From JANRLJ01 sp033762735 (GTDB lineage: Bacteria > Chloroflexota > Anaerolineae > Aggregatilineales > Phototrophicaceae): a stretch of 64,000 bases of DNA. Of this stretch, positions 42,291 to 51,561 are shown piece after piece; position 1 is the stretch's first letter, and each line of letters starts with the position of its first letter. The DNA lies in NCBI GenBank assembly GCA_033762735.1, contig JANRLJ010000207.1, positions 6,062-70,061 on the forward strand, read 5' to 3'. The translations under genes were made by a program, and so were the position numbers. A model generated the notes under the pieces. It searched no databases and was not told the DNA's origin. It worked only from the letters and a program-made list of their open reading frames with translations.

Positions 42291-44564
42291 TCAGGAAAGG
42301 GCAGGCAGCGTGAACGAGATGCACGTGCCGGGATGCGGCGGGTCCTGAATCCAGATGCGCCCGCCGTGCGCTTCGATCAACCCTTTACAGATCGCCAGCC
42401 CCAGCCCCGCACCCTTCTTCTGCTTGTCCAGCTTGCGCTCCACCTGCCGGAAGGCCTGGAAGACCTGCTCGCGCTCCTCGACCGGAATCCCGATGCCGTG
42501 ATCGCTGATGTCGAACTGCACCGCATTGTCCTGCGGATACACTGCGATAGTGATGTCGGTCGCGGGCGGCGAATAGCGCACGGCGTTCTGCACAAGGTTG
42601 ACCAATACCTGTCCGACCCGGTCGATGTCGGCCTTCACCAGCGGCAGCCCATCCGTCAACTGGGCGTGGAGGCGATGCTCGGTGAGAAGGGCGCTCAGCC
42701 TCGGTTGGGCGCTTTGCAGGATGGCGGCGACCGTCTGCGGATACGGCGAGATGCCCAGCGTCCCGGCTTCCAGGCGCGATAAATCCAGCAGTTGCTCGAT
42801 CAACTCGGTCAGCTTGTCGGCTTCCTCGTTGATGATCTGGATAAAACGCTGCTGGCTTTCGGCCTCCCACTCGACATCCTGAGAAAGGAGCGTGGAGGCA
42901 AAGCCTTTGATGGACGTGAGCGGTGTACGCAGTTCATGCGAGATCATGCCCAGGAATTGCAGCTTGAGTCGGTCGGCTTTTTCGGCTCTGGCGCGGGCTT
43001 TCTGCTCGGCTTCGTAAAGCTGTGCCCGCTGCAAGGCAATCGCGCACTGGTCGGTCAGCGCCAGCAGGAAGGCTTTTTCTTCTTCGGGGAAGGCGCGTTT
43101 TTCAGAGAATACATAATTGATGACGCCGACCGCCTTTCCACCCACCAGAATCGGCATGAGCGTGGTCGCGCCGGGATAGGTTTTCGCGTTCTCCGCCAGC
43201 ACCGGAAAGCGCTCAGCAATTTCGGCAGAACTTTCAAACCACATCGCCTTTCCGGTTTGCGCAGCTTCCGTCGCCGGGAAGAGCGGGCTGGCCGGGTAGT
43301 GCGCCCACTTCAGCCGTTCTTCCTCGCCCATCAGGCTGTGCGCCAGATAGAGCGAAGCAAAGGCGGTATCGTCGTCCACCAGCAGTTGGAACGACCCGGT
43401 TAAGGCGTTGGAGACCTCTATGCCCTGATCGACGATAATTTTGCCGACTTGCTCAATCGTCAGCGCGGCGGCCAGCGCAGTGGAGACTCGCTGCAGGCGG
43501 CGGACATAATCGGCGGATTTTCTCGCCTCCTGATGCGCTTTCGCCTCCGCTTCATAGACCTGTGCCCGGTCAATTGCCTGCGCACAGTGCTGCGCGACGC
43601 TGATGATAAAAGCACGTTCGGCCTCCTCAAAAACCCGTTCTGCTGTAAAAGTCAGACCGAAAGCGCCGATGGTGCGGCCCTGGACGATCAGCGGCAGCGC
43701 AGCGGCGGCCTGAAAGCGCGTATCGACCAGGGTGGCGGTTGTATCGGGCAGTTGGTCGAGCCGGTGCTGATAGGACGAAAACCACACGGGTTGCTGTGTT
43801 TTGGCGGCGATGGCAAGGCTCACATTGGGCATGTCGATATGGAAACGGTGCCAGTGATCGGTCACGTGGGACTGAAACCCGACTGAACCAATCAGTTGCA
43901 GCGTCGCCCGATCATCAAGCAGCACGGCGACTGATCCGGCCTGAGCGCCGATTTCCCGCAGCCCGTGCGTCAGGATGATGTCCGCAATGTCTTCCACCGT
44001 GCGCGACTGGGACAGCAGCGCGACCAAATTCTGTAGGGTGCGCGTGTACTTTTCCGCCTGTTTCAAGCGGGTGACATCCGTGACCGTGACCAGCACATCA
44101 CGGTAATCGCGACCGGAGGAAGGGAAGGCCATCGTAAATACGATGTCCAGCACACGCCCATCCAGCGTTTGCAGGGTGGTTTCCCCTGTGAATTCAGGGA
44201 GCCGTTCCGCGATGGCGATCAGTTCCTCAATAAAAATGATCTTTGTTTTCGGGGTAAAGATGGGATGCAGGGAGATCAGCAGGTCTTCCTTACGCTCAGC
44301 GTTGAACATACGCATCGTCGCCGGATTAACATCCACAATCCTGACCAGGCTGATCGCGTGTTCAACAAAGGCGGGATTCTCGTCAAAGTAGCGACGCAAA
44401 TCCTGCATCCCCTGCTGCTGCAACGTGTCAAGTTCGGCTTTGACCTGGGAGAGGTCTTCTTTCCAGATCGAAACACCAACCGCCTGAAAGATGCTGTGAT
44501 GATCGTAGTGTGTTGAGTCAAGCGACGGCTGGGAACCGTCTCGCTGTTTCTGTGACGTTTCCAC
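42291..44564 (-). CDS. Orphan sensor histidine kinase with PAS and two GAF domains
   Basis: 757 residues, GTG start at 44564 with GAGGA 8 bases upstream. Order: PAS domain (about 45-160), GAF 1 (about 165-335), GAF 2 (about 350-515), HisKA with phospho-acceptor His543 in MISHELRTPLTSIKGF, and HATPase_c (about 640-755: NLVQNAVRYSPP, DHGIGIPVEEREQVF, KGAGLGLAI). No membrane helix or signal, so a cytoplasmic sensor, possibly of redox, light or a small ligand. No response regulator gene is adjacent. Confidence 0.9.
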   Translation of the reverse strand: METSQKQRDGSQPSLDSTHYDHHSIFQAVGVSIWKEDLSQVKAELDTLQQQGMQDLRRYFDENPAFVEHAISLVRIVDVNPATMRMFNAERKEDLLISLHPIFTPKTKIIFIEELIAIAERLPEFTGETTLQTLDGRVLDIVFTMAFPSSGRDYRDVLVTVTDVTRLKQAEKYTRTLQNLVALLSQSRTVEDIADIILTHGLREIGAQAGSVAVLLDDRATLQLIGSVGFQSHVTDHWHRFHIDMPNVSLAIAAKTQQPVWFSSYQHRLDQLPDTTATLVDTRFQAAAALPLIVQGRTIGAFGLTFTAERVFEEAERAFIISVAQHCAQAIDRAQVYEAEAKAHQEARKSADYVRRLQRVSTALAAALTIEQVGKIIVDQGIEVSNALTGSFQLLVDDDTAFASLYLAHSLMGEEERLKWAHYPASPLFPATEAAQTGKAMWFESSAEIAERFPVLAENAKTYPGATTLMPILVGGKAVGVINYVFSEKRAFPEEEKAFLLALTDQCAIALQRAQLYEAEQKARARAEKADRLKLQFLGMISHELRTPLTSIKGFASTLLSQDVEWEAESQQRFIQIINEEADKLTELIEQLLDLSRLEAGTLGISPYPQTVAAILQSAQPRLSALLTEHRLHAQLTDGLPLVKADIDRVGQVLVNLVQNAVRYSPPATDITIAVYPQDNAVQFDISDHGIGIPVEEREQVFQAFRQVERKLDKQKKGAGLGLAICKGLIEAHGGRIWIQDPPHPGTCISFTLPALS

Positions 44565-44656
44565 GCGCTGATCCTCAATGACAGTTTGTGTAAAATTATT
44601 CCCATTGTATCAGGGAGCGCCGTTACGACAACAACGCTCTGCTGCACGGCTGTAAT

Positions 44657-46189
44657 TTACGGATGCGCCATTTTGCGTCCCAGTCGGAAACCATCTGCCC
44701 GCGCCCAGGGCGAGTAGGCGTCACCGTCGGCAGTGGTTGTGCTATTCACGGCCATTTGTGTTCCGTTCGCGGTGAGGCTCTCGCTCAGCGCCAGCGCGAT
44801 CAGCGCGGCTTCATCCAGCGACGGGGCGGGCGGCAGCAGTTGGTCGAGATGGGAGTCGATATAGGCGGTGTGAATCTCCCCGGCCTGAAAAGCCGCGTCA
44901 TCCAGCAGCGTTAGCAGAAAATCAATATTGGTGGTCGTCCCCAGCAGAACCGTATCACGCAAGGCCTGTTTTATGCAGGCAATCGCATCGGCGCGGGTCG
45001 GCGCATGAACAATCACTTTGGCAATCATCGGATCGTAGTGGATGGTCACATCGTCGCCGCTTTGCAGGCCAGAATCCACACGCACACCGGGGCCGCTTGG
45101 CGGGATGAAGGTCAGCACCGAGCCGATGGCGGGCAGAAAGCCGCTGCGAGGGTCTTCGGCATACACGCGGCATTCGATGGCGTGACCCTGCTGGCGAAGG
45201 TCATTCTGCGACATGGGAAGCGGTTCGCCCGCCGCCACCCGCAGTTGCAGCTTGACCAGATCGACCCCCGTCACCAGTTCAGTGATGGGATGCTCGACCT
45301 GCAGGCGAGTGTTCATCTCCAGGAAGAAAAATTCGCCCTGCGGCGTGGCGATGAACTCGACCGTCCCCGCATTGACATAATTGACGGCCTTCGCGGCGGC
45401 CACCGCTGCCTGACCGATGTTGTAGCGGGTGGCGATGTTCAGCAGCGGCGAGGGTGTTTCCTCGATGATTTTCTGATGCCGCCGCTGGGCGCTGCACTCG
45501 CGCTCAAACAGGTGCAGTGTGCTCCCGTGCGTATCTGCGATGATCTGCACTTCGATGTGCCGCGCGTGTTCGATGTAGCGTTCCAGGAACAGCCGATTGT
45601 CACCGAAAGCGTTCTGCGCTTCCCGCCTTGCAGATTCCAGCGCGGGTGGCAGGTCTTCCGGTGTGCGTACAATGCGGATGCCCTTGCCGCCACCCCCGCC
45701 CGCCGCCTTGACCATCAGCGGATAGCCCACCCGCGTCGCTGCCTGAATAAAATCGTCGTCGCTGGCGCTGTCAGATTGAAAACCAGGGACGAGCGGGACA
45801 CCCGCCGCTTCCATCAGCGCCCGCGCATCAGTCTTCACGCCCATGCGCCGAATCGCATCTGGCGGCGGGCCAATCCATGTTAGCCCAGCGTCCATCACCG
45901 CCTGCGCGAAATGTTCTCGTTCGGAAAGGAAGCCATAGCCGGGATGCACACAGTCCGCGCCTGTTTCCCGCGCCGCGTCCAGAATCGCCTCGACGTTCAG
46001 ATAGCTGGCGGTGGGCGGTGCTTCGCCAATATAAACGGCCTCATCAGCCAACTGGACGTGCAGCGCGTTTCTGTCCGCTTCCGAATAAACGGCGACGGTC
46101 GCCACGCCCAGTTCGCGACAGGCGCGGATAATCCGCACGGCGATCTCGCCCCGGTTGGCGATCAGGCATTTTTTGAGCTGAAGGGTCAT
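44657..46189 (-). CDS. accC: Biotin carboxylase subunit
   Basis: 510 residues. The biotin carboxylase ATP-grasp fold is complete: KCLIANRGEIAVRIIRACRELG, HPGYGFLSE, the Gly-rich loop KAAGGGGGKGIRIV, LFERECSAQRRHQKIIEETPSP (read in parts), EFFFLEMNTRLQVEHPITE and the C-terminal RVYAEDP. It carboxylates biotin on a carrier protein using ATP and bicarbonate. It is about 60 residues longer at the C-terminus than E. coli AccC; the extra part lacks a biotin Lys motif. It could belong to acetyl-, propionyl- or methylcrotonyl-CoA carboxylase; no partner subunit is adjacent. Confidence 0.9.
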   Translation of the reverse strand: MTLQLKKCLIANRGEIAVRIIRACRELGVATVAVYSEADRNALHVQLADEAVYIGEAPPTASYLNVEAILDAARETGADCVHPGYGFLSEREHFAQAVMDAGLTWIGPPPDAIRRMGVKTDARALMEAAGVPLVPGFQSDSASDDDFIQAATRVGYPLMVKAAGGGGGKGIRIVRTPEDLPPALESARREAQNAFGDNRLFLERYIEHARHIEVQIIADTHGSTLHLFERECSAQRRHQKIIEETPSPLLNIATRYNIGQAAVAAAKAVNYVNAGTVEFIATPQGEFFFLEMNTRLQVEHPITELVTGVDLVKLQLRVAAGEPLPMSQNDLRQQGHAIECRVYAEDPRSGFLPAIGSVLTFIPPSGPGVRVDSGLQSGDDVTIHYDPMIAKVIVHAPTRADAIACIKQALRDTVLLGTTTNIDFLLTLLDDAAFQAGEIHTAYIDSHLDQLLPPAPSLDEAALIALALSESLTANGTQMAVNSTTTADGDAYSPWARADGFRLGRKMAHP

Positions 46190-46260
46190 ACGCTAATCAT
46201 GAACCTGTAAAAAAGAATAAAGTGGTTTGCGCTGCTATTGTAACGCTTCTTCACGGATGG

Positions 46261-46701
46261 TCATTCTTTTTCCAGCGGCCTTTGCCCGCGCCGTACCGAA
46301 GCCGGGGCGATATACTCGCGGGTGTAATCAGGGTCAGGGTAGACCGCGCCTGTCAGGAACAGGATGCTCACCCACATGCCGCGCGCGTGGCGGTAGAAGA
46401 AAATGGTGAACAGGATGATATAGGGAATCCAGATGAAGACCTGATACAGAATCGGCGGGCCGAAGAGTTCGTGTACCGCGAAGAAGCCCATCAGCGCGGT
46501 CAGTTCTGCCAGCGCCACGTTGATATACACGCCGCCGACCGCATCCCCGGAACCGCGTTCGTAGCGGGCGTTACAGTAGGGGCAGGTCGGGTGCATGTGA
46601 AAGAGTCCTCGGAACATCCGCCCCAGTTCACAGTTGGGGCAGCGCAGCCTTAGCCCGACACCTAACTTATGAAAGACATAGCCCGATTTCCGGCTTTGCA
46701 T
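46261..46701 (-). CDS. DUF983 family membrane protein
   Basis: 146 residues. The N-terminal zinc-ribbon pattern LRCPNCELGRMFRGLF..CPYCNARYE and two or three membrane helices (about 58-78, 82-101 and 108-125) are typical of DUF983, of unknown function. GGCAG precedes the ATG. It is divergent from the promoter of mutS2. Confidence 0.82.
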   Translation of the reverse strand: MQSRKSGYVFHKLGVGLRLRCPNCELGRMFRGLFHMHPTCPYCNARYERGSGDAVGGVYINVALAELTALMGFFAVHELFGPPILYQVFIWIPYIILFTIFFYRHARGMWVSILFLTGAVYPDPDYTREYIAPASVRRGQRPLEKE

Positions 46702-46853
46702 TGTGCTGCCTGCGGCTCACTTGTATATGATTTTAAGTATAGCGTGGAGACATGGAAAAAAGGGATGCAGCAGTTAAAGGCAGGATGAACGTTCCAAAAG
46801 CCCATTGGATAATGGCGAAATCTGAACCCTCGTGAACCCCGGAAAACCCGCAA

Positions 46854-46882
46854 TTGCTTTTTTTATACATCCCGCCTATAAT
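46854..46882 (+). promoter_or_regulatory. Sigma-70-type promoter of mutS2
   Basis: TTGCTT (46854-46859), a 17-base spacer, consensus TATAAT (46877-46882). It predicts a leader of about 130 bases before the mutS2 start. Confidence 0.6.
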
Positions 46883-46913
46883 TTTACTCAACAGGCGGCA
46901 ACATTCTTCACAG

Positions 46914-46953
46914 CTAGGGGCGGCACGTCTCGCAAGAGGCATTGTCGCCCCTA
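46914..46953. repeat. CTAGGGGCGGCA-type palindrome in the mutS2 leader
   Basis: CTAGGGGCGGCA and TGTCGCCCCTAG (one mismatched pair) enclose a 16-base centre. It belongs to the GTAGGG/CCCTAC palindrome family but lies upstream of a gene, not after one. Confidence 0.65.
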
Positions 46954-47016
46954 GCCGCGCCCCTACCCACACGTTGTTAAAGCACGATCCATGAATCCAA
47001 AGATAAGCGTAACCCG

Positions 47017-49419
47017 ATGATTAACGAGAAATCCATCCGTGTACTGGAACTGAACAAGGTTCTCGAAAAACTTGCTGCGCACACCTCCTTTTCCGCCGGG
47101 GCTGATCTGGCGCGGGAGCTGATGCCCGCCACTGATCTCGATGAAGCGCGAACCTGGCAGCAGGAAACCGCCGAAGCCCGCGACCTGTTCGAGAACAAGA
47201 CCAATATCTCGATTGGTGGTGCGCGGGATGTACGTGATATTGCCATCGCGGCCCAGCGCGGCGTGATGATCGAAGCGGCGGTGCTGCTCGACATCCGCAC
47301 CACGCTGCGGCGTGGGACGACCCTGCGGCGCACACTGGGACGCATGAAGCACCAGTATCCACTGTTGGCCGAACTGGTCGAGGAGATCGAGGAAGCCAAC
47401 GAACTTCAGGACGCAATTGGCACGGCCATCGACGAAAACGGCGAGGTCAAGGACAGCGCCAGCCCCAAACTCGCCCTCGTCCGCCGTGACCTTAAAATCG
47501 CCTTTGACCGCCTCCAGACCAAACTCAACCGCCTGATCTCCACGCCCGCTAAAGCCCAGTATCTCCAGGAAGCCATCATCACGATGCGCAACGGTCGCTA
47601 CGTGGTGCCGATCAAAGCCGATCACAAGGGGAAAATTCCGGGCATCGTGCACGACTCGTCCTCGTCCGGCGCGACGCTCTTTATCGAGCCGCTGGAAACG
47701 GTCGATCTCAACAACCAGTGGCGCGAACTGCAACTGGACGAGGAAAAGGAAATCCGCCGGATTCTGCTGGCGCTGAGTGCCCAGGTCGGCGAATATTCCG
47801 AACAGATCGTGCGGACGGTCGAGGTGCTGGCCTATCTCGATCTGGTGTTCGCGAAGGCGCACTATGCCGATGCGATGAAGGCCGTGCAGCCACAGTTGGT
47901 GCCGTTCCGTACCAATCTGCCGAACCCGACTCATCCCGGCAGCACCATTTATCTCAAAGGGGCACGCCATCCCCTGCTGCGCGGGAGCGTCGTCCCGACG
48001 GACGTGGAATTTGGCGATGAAACCTGGGCGCTGGTCGTGACTGGGCCGAACACAGGCGGCAAAACCGTCGCGCTCAAGACGGTCGGCCTGATGTGCCTGA
48101 TGGCGCAGTGCGGGCTGCATCTGCCGGTGGAAGAAGCAAAGCTGAGCGTCTTCGCTGGCGTGTTCGCCGATATTGGCGACGAGCAGAGCATCGAGCAGTC
48201 GCTCAGCACCTTCAGCTCGCACATGACCAACACCATCGGCATCCTGCGTGAATGTGATGAAAAGTCGCTGGTCGTGCTGGATGAAGTGGGCGCGGGCACC
48301 GACCCGGCGGAAGGCAGTGCTCTCGCACGGGCGATCCTGGAAACGCTGGTGGAACGGCGTGTGACGACGATGGTCACGACGCATCATCCTGAACTCAAAA
48401 TCTGGAGCGTGGAAACACCGGGCGCACGCAACGCCAGTATGGAATTTGACCTGGAAACCCTCGCGCCCACCTACCGCCTGATTATCGGCCTGCCGGGGCG
48501 CTCCAATGCGCTGGCGATTGCCTCTCGGCTTGGGCTGGACGGCGATATTATCGAACGCGCTCGCAATATGGTGGCGACCGAAGACCTGGTGGCGGACGAT
48601 CTGCTGGACGAAATCCACCGGACGCGCGAATCTATCCGGCGGCAGAACGAAGAAATCGTGCAGTTGAAGCAGGACTCCGAAGCACTGCGTGATGCCCTGC
48701 AAGCGCGGCTGGACAAAATCGAAGACGAGCGCCGCGATGTGATTAACGCCGCCCGCCGCAACGCCGAAGAAGAAATGAGCCAGTTCCGCCGCGAGATCAA
48801 GAAACTGCGCACGGAAATGCAGACGGCTGCCATGCCGCTGGAAACGCTCCGCGCGGTGCAGGCAGCGGCGGAAAAACTGGCCGAACGGGCTGTCGATGCG
48901 CCCATCACCAACGCAACCGAAGCGGTGGTCGAGCGTGATTGGACACCGCGCCTGGGCGATACCGTGTGGCTGGAAACGCTTAACGCCGAGGGCGTGGTCA
49001 ATGAGATGGATGGCACCGAGGCTGTCGTCCAGGTCGGCAGTCTGCGCGTCCGGGCGCGGCTGGATGAACTGCAAAAGCGCAGCAAGAGCCAGAAGCGCCA
49101 GATGCAGCGCGGTCACGTCCGGCGCTATGAAGGCACCAGCGACCCGGTCATCCCGCGTGGCAAATCGCCGGGGCTGGAACTCGACCTGCGCGGTGCAAGG
49201 GTGGAAGACGCGCTGGAACGGCTGACCGATTACGTGGACGCCGCCTACTCCGCCGGGCTGCCCTTCGCCCGCATCATTCATGGCAAGGGCACGGGTGCGC
49301 TGCGAAAGGCGGTGCGCGAGGTGGTGGATGCCCATCCACTCATCTCGAAGGTGGAAACGGCGCATCCCAACGAAGGCGGCGATGGCGTGACCGTCATCCA
49401 CATGGTGCCGCTGACCTGA
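47017..49419 (+). CDS. mutS2: Endonuclease MutS2
   Basis: 800 residues, the family length. MutS core and clamp (about 1-320), ATPase with Walker A GPNTGGKT, STFSSHMTN, LDEVGAGTDPAEGSAL (Walker B and signature) and TTHH; a coiled coil (about 515-625); and a C-terminal Smr nuclease domain (about 725-800) with LDLRGARVEDAL and HGKGTGALR. MutS2 suppresses recombination and, in several bacteria, splits collided ribosomes. It lacks the MutS mismatch-recognition domain. Confidence 0.95.
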   Translation: MINEKSIRVLELNKVLEKLAAHTSFSAGADLARELMPATDLDEARTWQQETAEARDLFENKTNISIGGARDVRDIAIAAQRGVMIEAAVLLDIRTTLRRGTTLRRTLGRMKHQYPLLAELVEEIEEANELQDAIGTAIDENGEVKDSASPKLALVRRDLKIAFDRLQTKLNRLISTPAKAQYLQEAIITMRNGRYVVPIKADHKGKIPGIVHDSSSSGATLFIEPLETVDLNNQWRELQLDEEKEIRRILLALSAQVGEYSEQIVRTVEVLAYLDLVFAKAHYADAMKAVQPQLVPFRTNLPNPTHPGSTIYLKGARHPLLRGSVVPTDVEFGDETWALVVTGPNTGGKTVALKTVGLMCLMAQCGLHLPVEEAKLSVFAGVFADIGDEQSIEQSLSTFSSHMTNTIGILRECDEKSLVVLDEVGAGTDPAEGSALARAILETLVERRVTTMVTTHHPELKIWSVETPGARNASMEFDLETLAPTYRLIIGLPGRSNALAIASRLGLDGDIIERARNMVATEDLVADDLLDEIHRTRESIRRQNEEIVQLKQDSEALRDALQARLDKIEDERRDVINAARRNAEEEMSQFRREIKKLRTEMQTAAMPLETLRAVQAAAEKLAERAVDAPITNATEAVVERDWTPRLGDTVWLETLNAEGVVNEMDGTEAVVQVGSLRVRARLDELQKRSKSQKRQMQRGHVRRYEGTSDPVIPRGKSPGLELDLRGARVEDALERLTDYVDAAYSAGLPFARIIHGKGTGALRKAVREVVDAHPLISKVETAHPNEGGDGVTVIHMVPLT

Positions 49420-49566
49420 CAACGGTAGGCAGATCATTCAAGGCGAACGCCAGGCGCAGCCCAACCGTAGGCCAGGCGTCGGTTTCAACGGTGTACAATG
49501 AAGGCACGGACAGCGGCTTGCCCGTGTCTTTTTGTTTATCGCCCCCGGTTGAACAGGAAACCGATG

Positions 49567-50532
49567 ATGAAAGCTTCAATCCGTAACCTTTTGTTTGTGC
49601 TGCTGGCCGCCATGCTGAGCCAGGTATCCCTCGCGCCCGCCCAGGCACAAACGCCCGTTCCTGTACCGAATACCCAGTCAGGCGCTCCGGTGTGGGACGG
49701 CGAGTCGCGCTTCACGATGCTGCTGATGGGCATGGATCGCCGTCCCAATGCTCGTGATACGCTCAGCGTCCGCGCCGATGCCATCTTCCTTGTGAGCCTC
49801 GTCCCCGGCGAAACGCCCGATCAGAACCGCGTCGGCATCCTGCACATCCCCCGCGACCTGCATTTCACGCCTGTGAATACGGCGGATTTCGTGCGCGTTA
49901 ATTCGCTAATGGTGCTGGGCGAGGAAGTGCAGGAGGGCTATGGCCCCTACTACATGATGGACACCATTCAGTACAACCTGGGCATGGTCATCCACCGCTA
50001 TGTGGCCTTCGACTTTGAAGCCTTTATCACGCTGGTGGACGCGATTGGGGGTGTGGAAGTCTCGATTGGCTACACCATCAACGACTCGACTTTCCCCGAC
50101 ATGAACTACGGCTATGACCCGTTCTATCTCCCCGCCGGGACGCACCTGCTGGATGGCCGCCGCGCGCTGCAATTCGCCCGCACCCGCCACAACGACAACG
50201 ACTTTGAGCGGGGACGCCGCCAACTGCAAGTGCTGACCTCGATTCATCAGAAGATTACGCAGGACGGCATGATGATGCAGCTTGTGGCGCAGGCTCCCGC
50301 GCTGTACGACGACCTGCGGGATAAGTTCTACAGCGATCTGGCGCTTTCGGATATGCTGCAAATCGCGCAGTTCATCAGCGAAACCCCGGCGGCCAATATC
50401 ACCGCGGACGTGATCGACGCGGACTATGCCATGCGCTACGGGCTGCCGGAAGGCGAAGTGCTGATTCCCGACTTTGCCACCATCGGCGAACTGATGACGA
50501 CCGTCTTCGGCGACGATTATTTCGTGCGCTAG
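49567..50532 (+). CDS. LytR-CpsA-Psr (LCP) family protein
   Basis: 321 residues from the second of two adjacent ATGs (49564, 49567), with AGGAAA upstream; an open frame from 49498 begins with unlikely sequence. Signal peptide or anchor (IRNLLFVLLAAMLSQVSLAPAQA), then an LCP domain: FTMLLMGMDRRPNARDTLSVRADAIFLVSL, IPRDLHFTPV, VDAIGGVEVSI, DGRRALQFARTRHNDNDFERGRRQ (read in parts). The Arg and Asp residues that bind polyprenyl phosphate are present. LCP enzymes attach glycopolymers to peptidoglycan or to a lipid. Its stop is followed by heptamer array G. Confidence 0.9.
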   Translation: MKASIRNLLFVLLAAMLSQVSLAPAQAQTPVPVPNTQSGAPVWDGESRFTMLLMGMDRRPNARDTLSVRADAIFLVSLVPGETPDQNRVGILHIPRDLHFTPVNTADFVRVNSLMVLGEEVQEGYGPYYMMDTIQYNLGMVIHRYVAFDFEAFITLVDAIGGVEVSIGYTINDSTFPDMNYGYDPFYLPAGTHLLDGRRALQFARTRHNDNDFERGRRQLQVLTSIHQKITQDGMMMQLVAQAPALYDDLRDKFYSDLALSDMLQIAQFISETPAANITADVIDADYAMRYGLPEGEVLIPDFATIGELMTTVFGDDYFVR

Positions 50533-50533
50533 A

Positions 50534-50568
50534 GAAGTAGCGAGTACCGAGTCGAAAGTACCGAGTGC
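50534..50568 (+). repeat. Heptamer array G just after the LCP gene
   Basis: Five units: GAAGTAG, CGAGTAC, CGAGTCG, AAAGTAC, CGAGTGC. It starts one base after the stop (50530-50532). A palindrome follows 25 bases later. Confidence 0.75.
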
Positions 50569-50592
50569 TTCTCTCAGATGCACATGATGAAT

Positions 50593-50613
50593 GGGCGAGG
50601 CGTAACCTCGCCC
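50593..50613. repeat. GGGCGAGG/CCTCGCCC palindrome
   Basis: Perfect 8-base arms with a 5-base loop (CGTAA). It marks the left edge of the AT-rich segment. Confidence 0.7.
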
Positions 50614-50614
50614 C

Positions 50615-51407
50615 AGATAAATTATTATAAAAAGCACCTTTTATTCTTTAATAACATTATTTTCCAAAATTTTCTGAAATTCTGTTGTCCATTAAGAAAA
50701 CACAAGACCACTTTGATTTTTTGTGGCTACAATATTGTAAGGTAGATATCCCACATGAGAATCAAAGACAATGCCGCAAGATTATAAAACCAGTCGAAAC
50801 AATCTTGTAATTGTGTGGCAAGGGCAAAGCTGGTCAGTTGTTGCACCCGATGGAACTGTTGTAGGTCGTTTCAAATGGAAACCTTATGCGATTTCATTCG
50901 CAGAGAGTAACTTCGATTATTGTAATCATGTTGCATCGCTAAATGCTAAAAATGTCCATAAAACCAAACGCCTCTATGTATATGCGGGGAGAATTGCCGT
51001 TACAGCTTTCAGTCGATTAATTTTCTTCATGTTGCAATTACTTTGGAATATTTTTGGTATGCCTTTTGTTTCTACAGTTGTTGGATTTTTACAAATCGTT
51101 TGGGATTTAGCTATTGGGATAATAACATTTATTTTATTAATAATCATGTTGATTATTACGGGTATTTCAGGAATTGCAACATTCGCAACAGTTGTTATCA
51201 CAATATTTACTACATTCAACGTGCTACTCACCAATGGTTTTGCAGAAGCATTACTAACGGCCATTCCACGTAGTATTGTAACTTTCATTCTTACTTTCAT
51301 CTCTTATGCTTCATACCAAATCGTAGAATGGCTCTCTAAAAGAATTTAATATTTTTATTTAACTTGCTGTTGTTACAACTATTTTGTGAAACAATGGAGA
51401 AATTTCT
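50615..51407. other. AT-rich island
   Basis: About 790 bases that are visibly AT-rich (roughly 35-38% GC by eye, against about 60% nearby), bounded by the palindrome at 50593-50613 on the left and a broken TPR coding fragment on the right. It contains one gene (50771-51349). No transposase, terminal repeat or integrase is seen. Acquisition by transfer is inferred from composition and the broken neighbour. Confidence 0.6.
50771..51349 (+). CDS. Membrane protein of unknown function in the AT-rich island
   Basis: 192 residues. A soluble N-terminus of about 70 residues (with a WSVVAPDGTVVGRFKW beta motif) precedes about three or four membrane helices (about 79-98, 100-145 probably as two helices, and 150-180), ending in WLSKRI. 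Codons are AT-rich (many ATA, TTA, AAA) unlike those of its neighbours. No family recognised and no good ribosome binding site. The ordered topology and open frame in AT-rich DNA argue that it is a real gene. Confidence 0.65.
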   Translation: MPQDYKTSRNNLVIVWQGQSWSVVAPDGTVVGRFKWKPYAISFAESNFDYCNHVASLNAKNVHKTKRLYVYAGRIAVTAFSRLIFFMLQLLWNIFGMPFVSTVVGFLQIVWDLAIGIITFILLIIMLIITGISGIATFATVVITIFTTFNVLLTNGFAEALLTAIPRSIVTFILTFISYASYQIVEWLSKRI

Positions 51408-51509
51408 GAGTGGAAAGACGAAGCGCTGGCGGCCTATGTCGCGCTCTATCAGGTCGCGCCCGACTCGCCCTGGGGAAGGCTGGCCGCGCTGCATTTGAGT
51501 GAATCCTAG
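51408..51509 (+). pseudogene. C-terminal remnant of a TPR-like protein
   Basis: Thirty-three GC-rich codons and a stop encode EWKDEALAAYVALYQ..DSPWGRLAALHLSES, the look of a final tetratricopeptide repeat. There is no start or upstream coding sequence; the frame meets a stop (51387-51389) in AT-rich DNA. The base composition switches abruptly at about 51408. The 5' part of the gene was presumably lost when the AT-rich island arrived. Confidence 0.6.
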
Positions 51510-51561
51510 CGACGTATGGTATGCTACGTTAAATGTTCATCTGTAACAAGGATCGTAGGTG

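Larger units (their letters stand above)
46702..47016. other. Intergenic leader region of mutS2
   Basis: No gene seen. It holds the promoter at 46854-46882 and, in the expected untranslated leader, the hairpin at 46914-46953. Confidence 0.5.

Noticed and set aside
46963..49437. 824-codon open frame antisense to mutS2
   Set aside because: mutS2 is intact with all motifs; the antisense frame is an effect of GC-rich codon use and its translation is rich in Arg/His/Gln without domain patterns.
50593..51509. Insertion sequence
   Set aside because: No transposase, no terminal inverted repeats matching at both ends and no target duplication were found around the AT-rich island.
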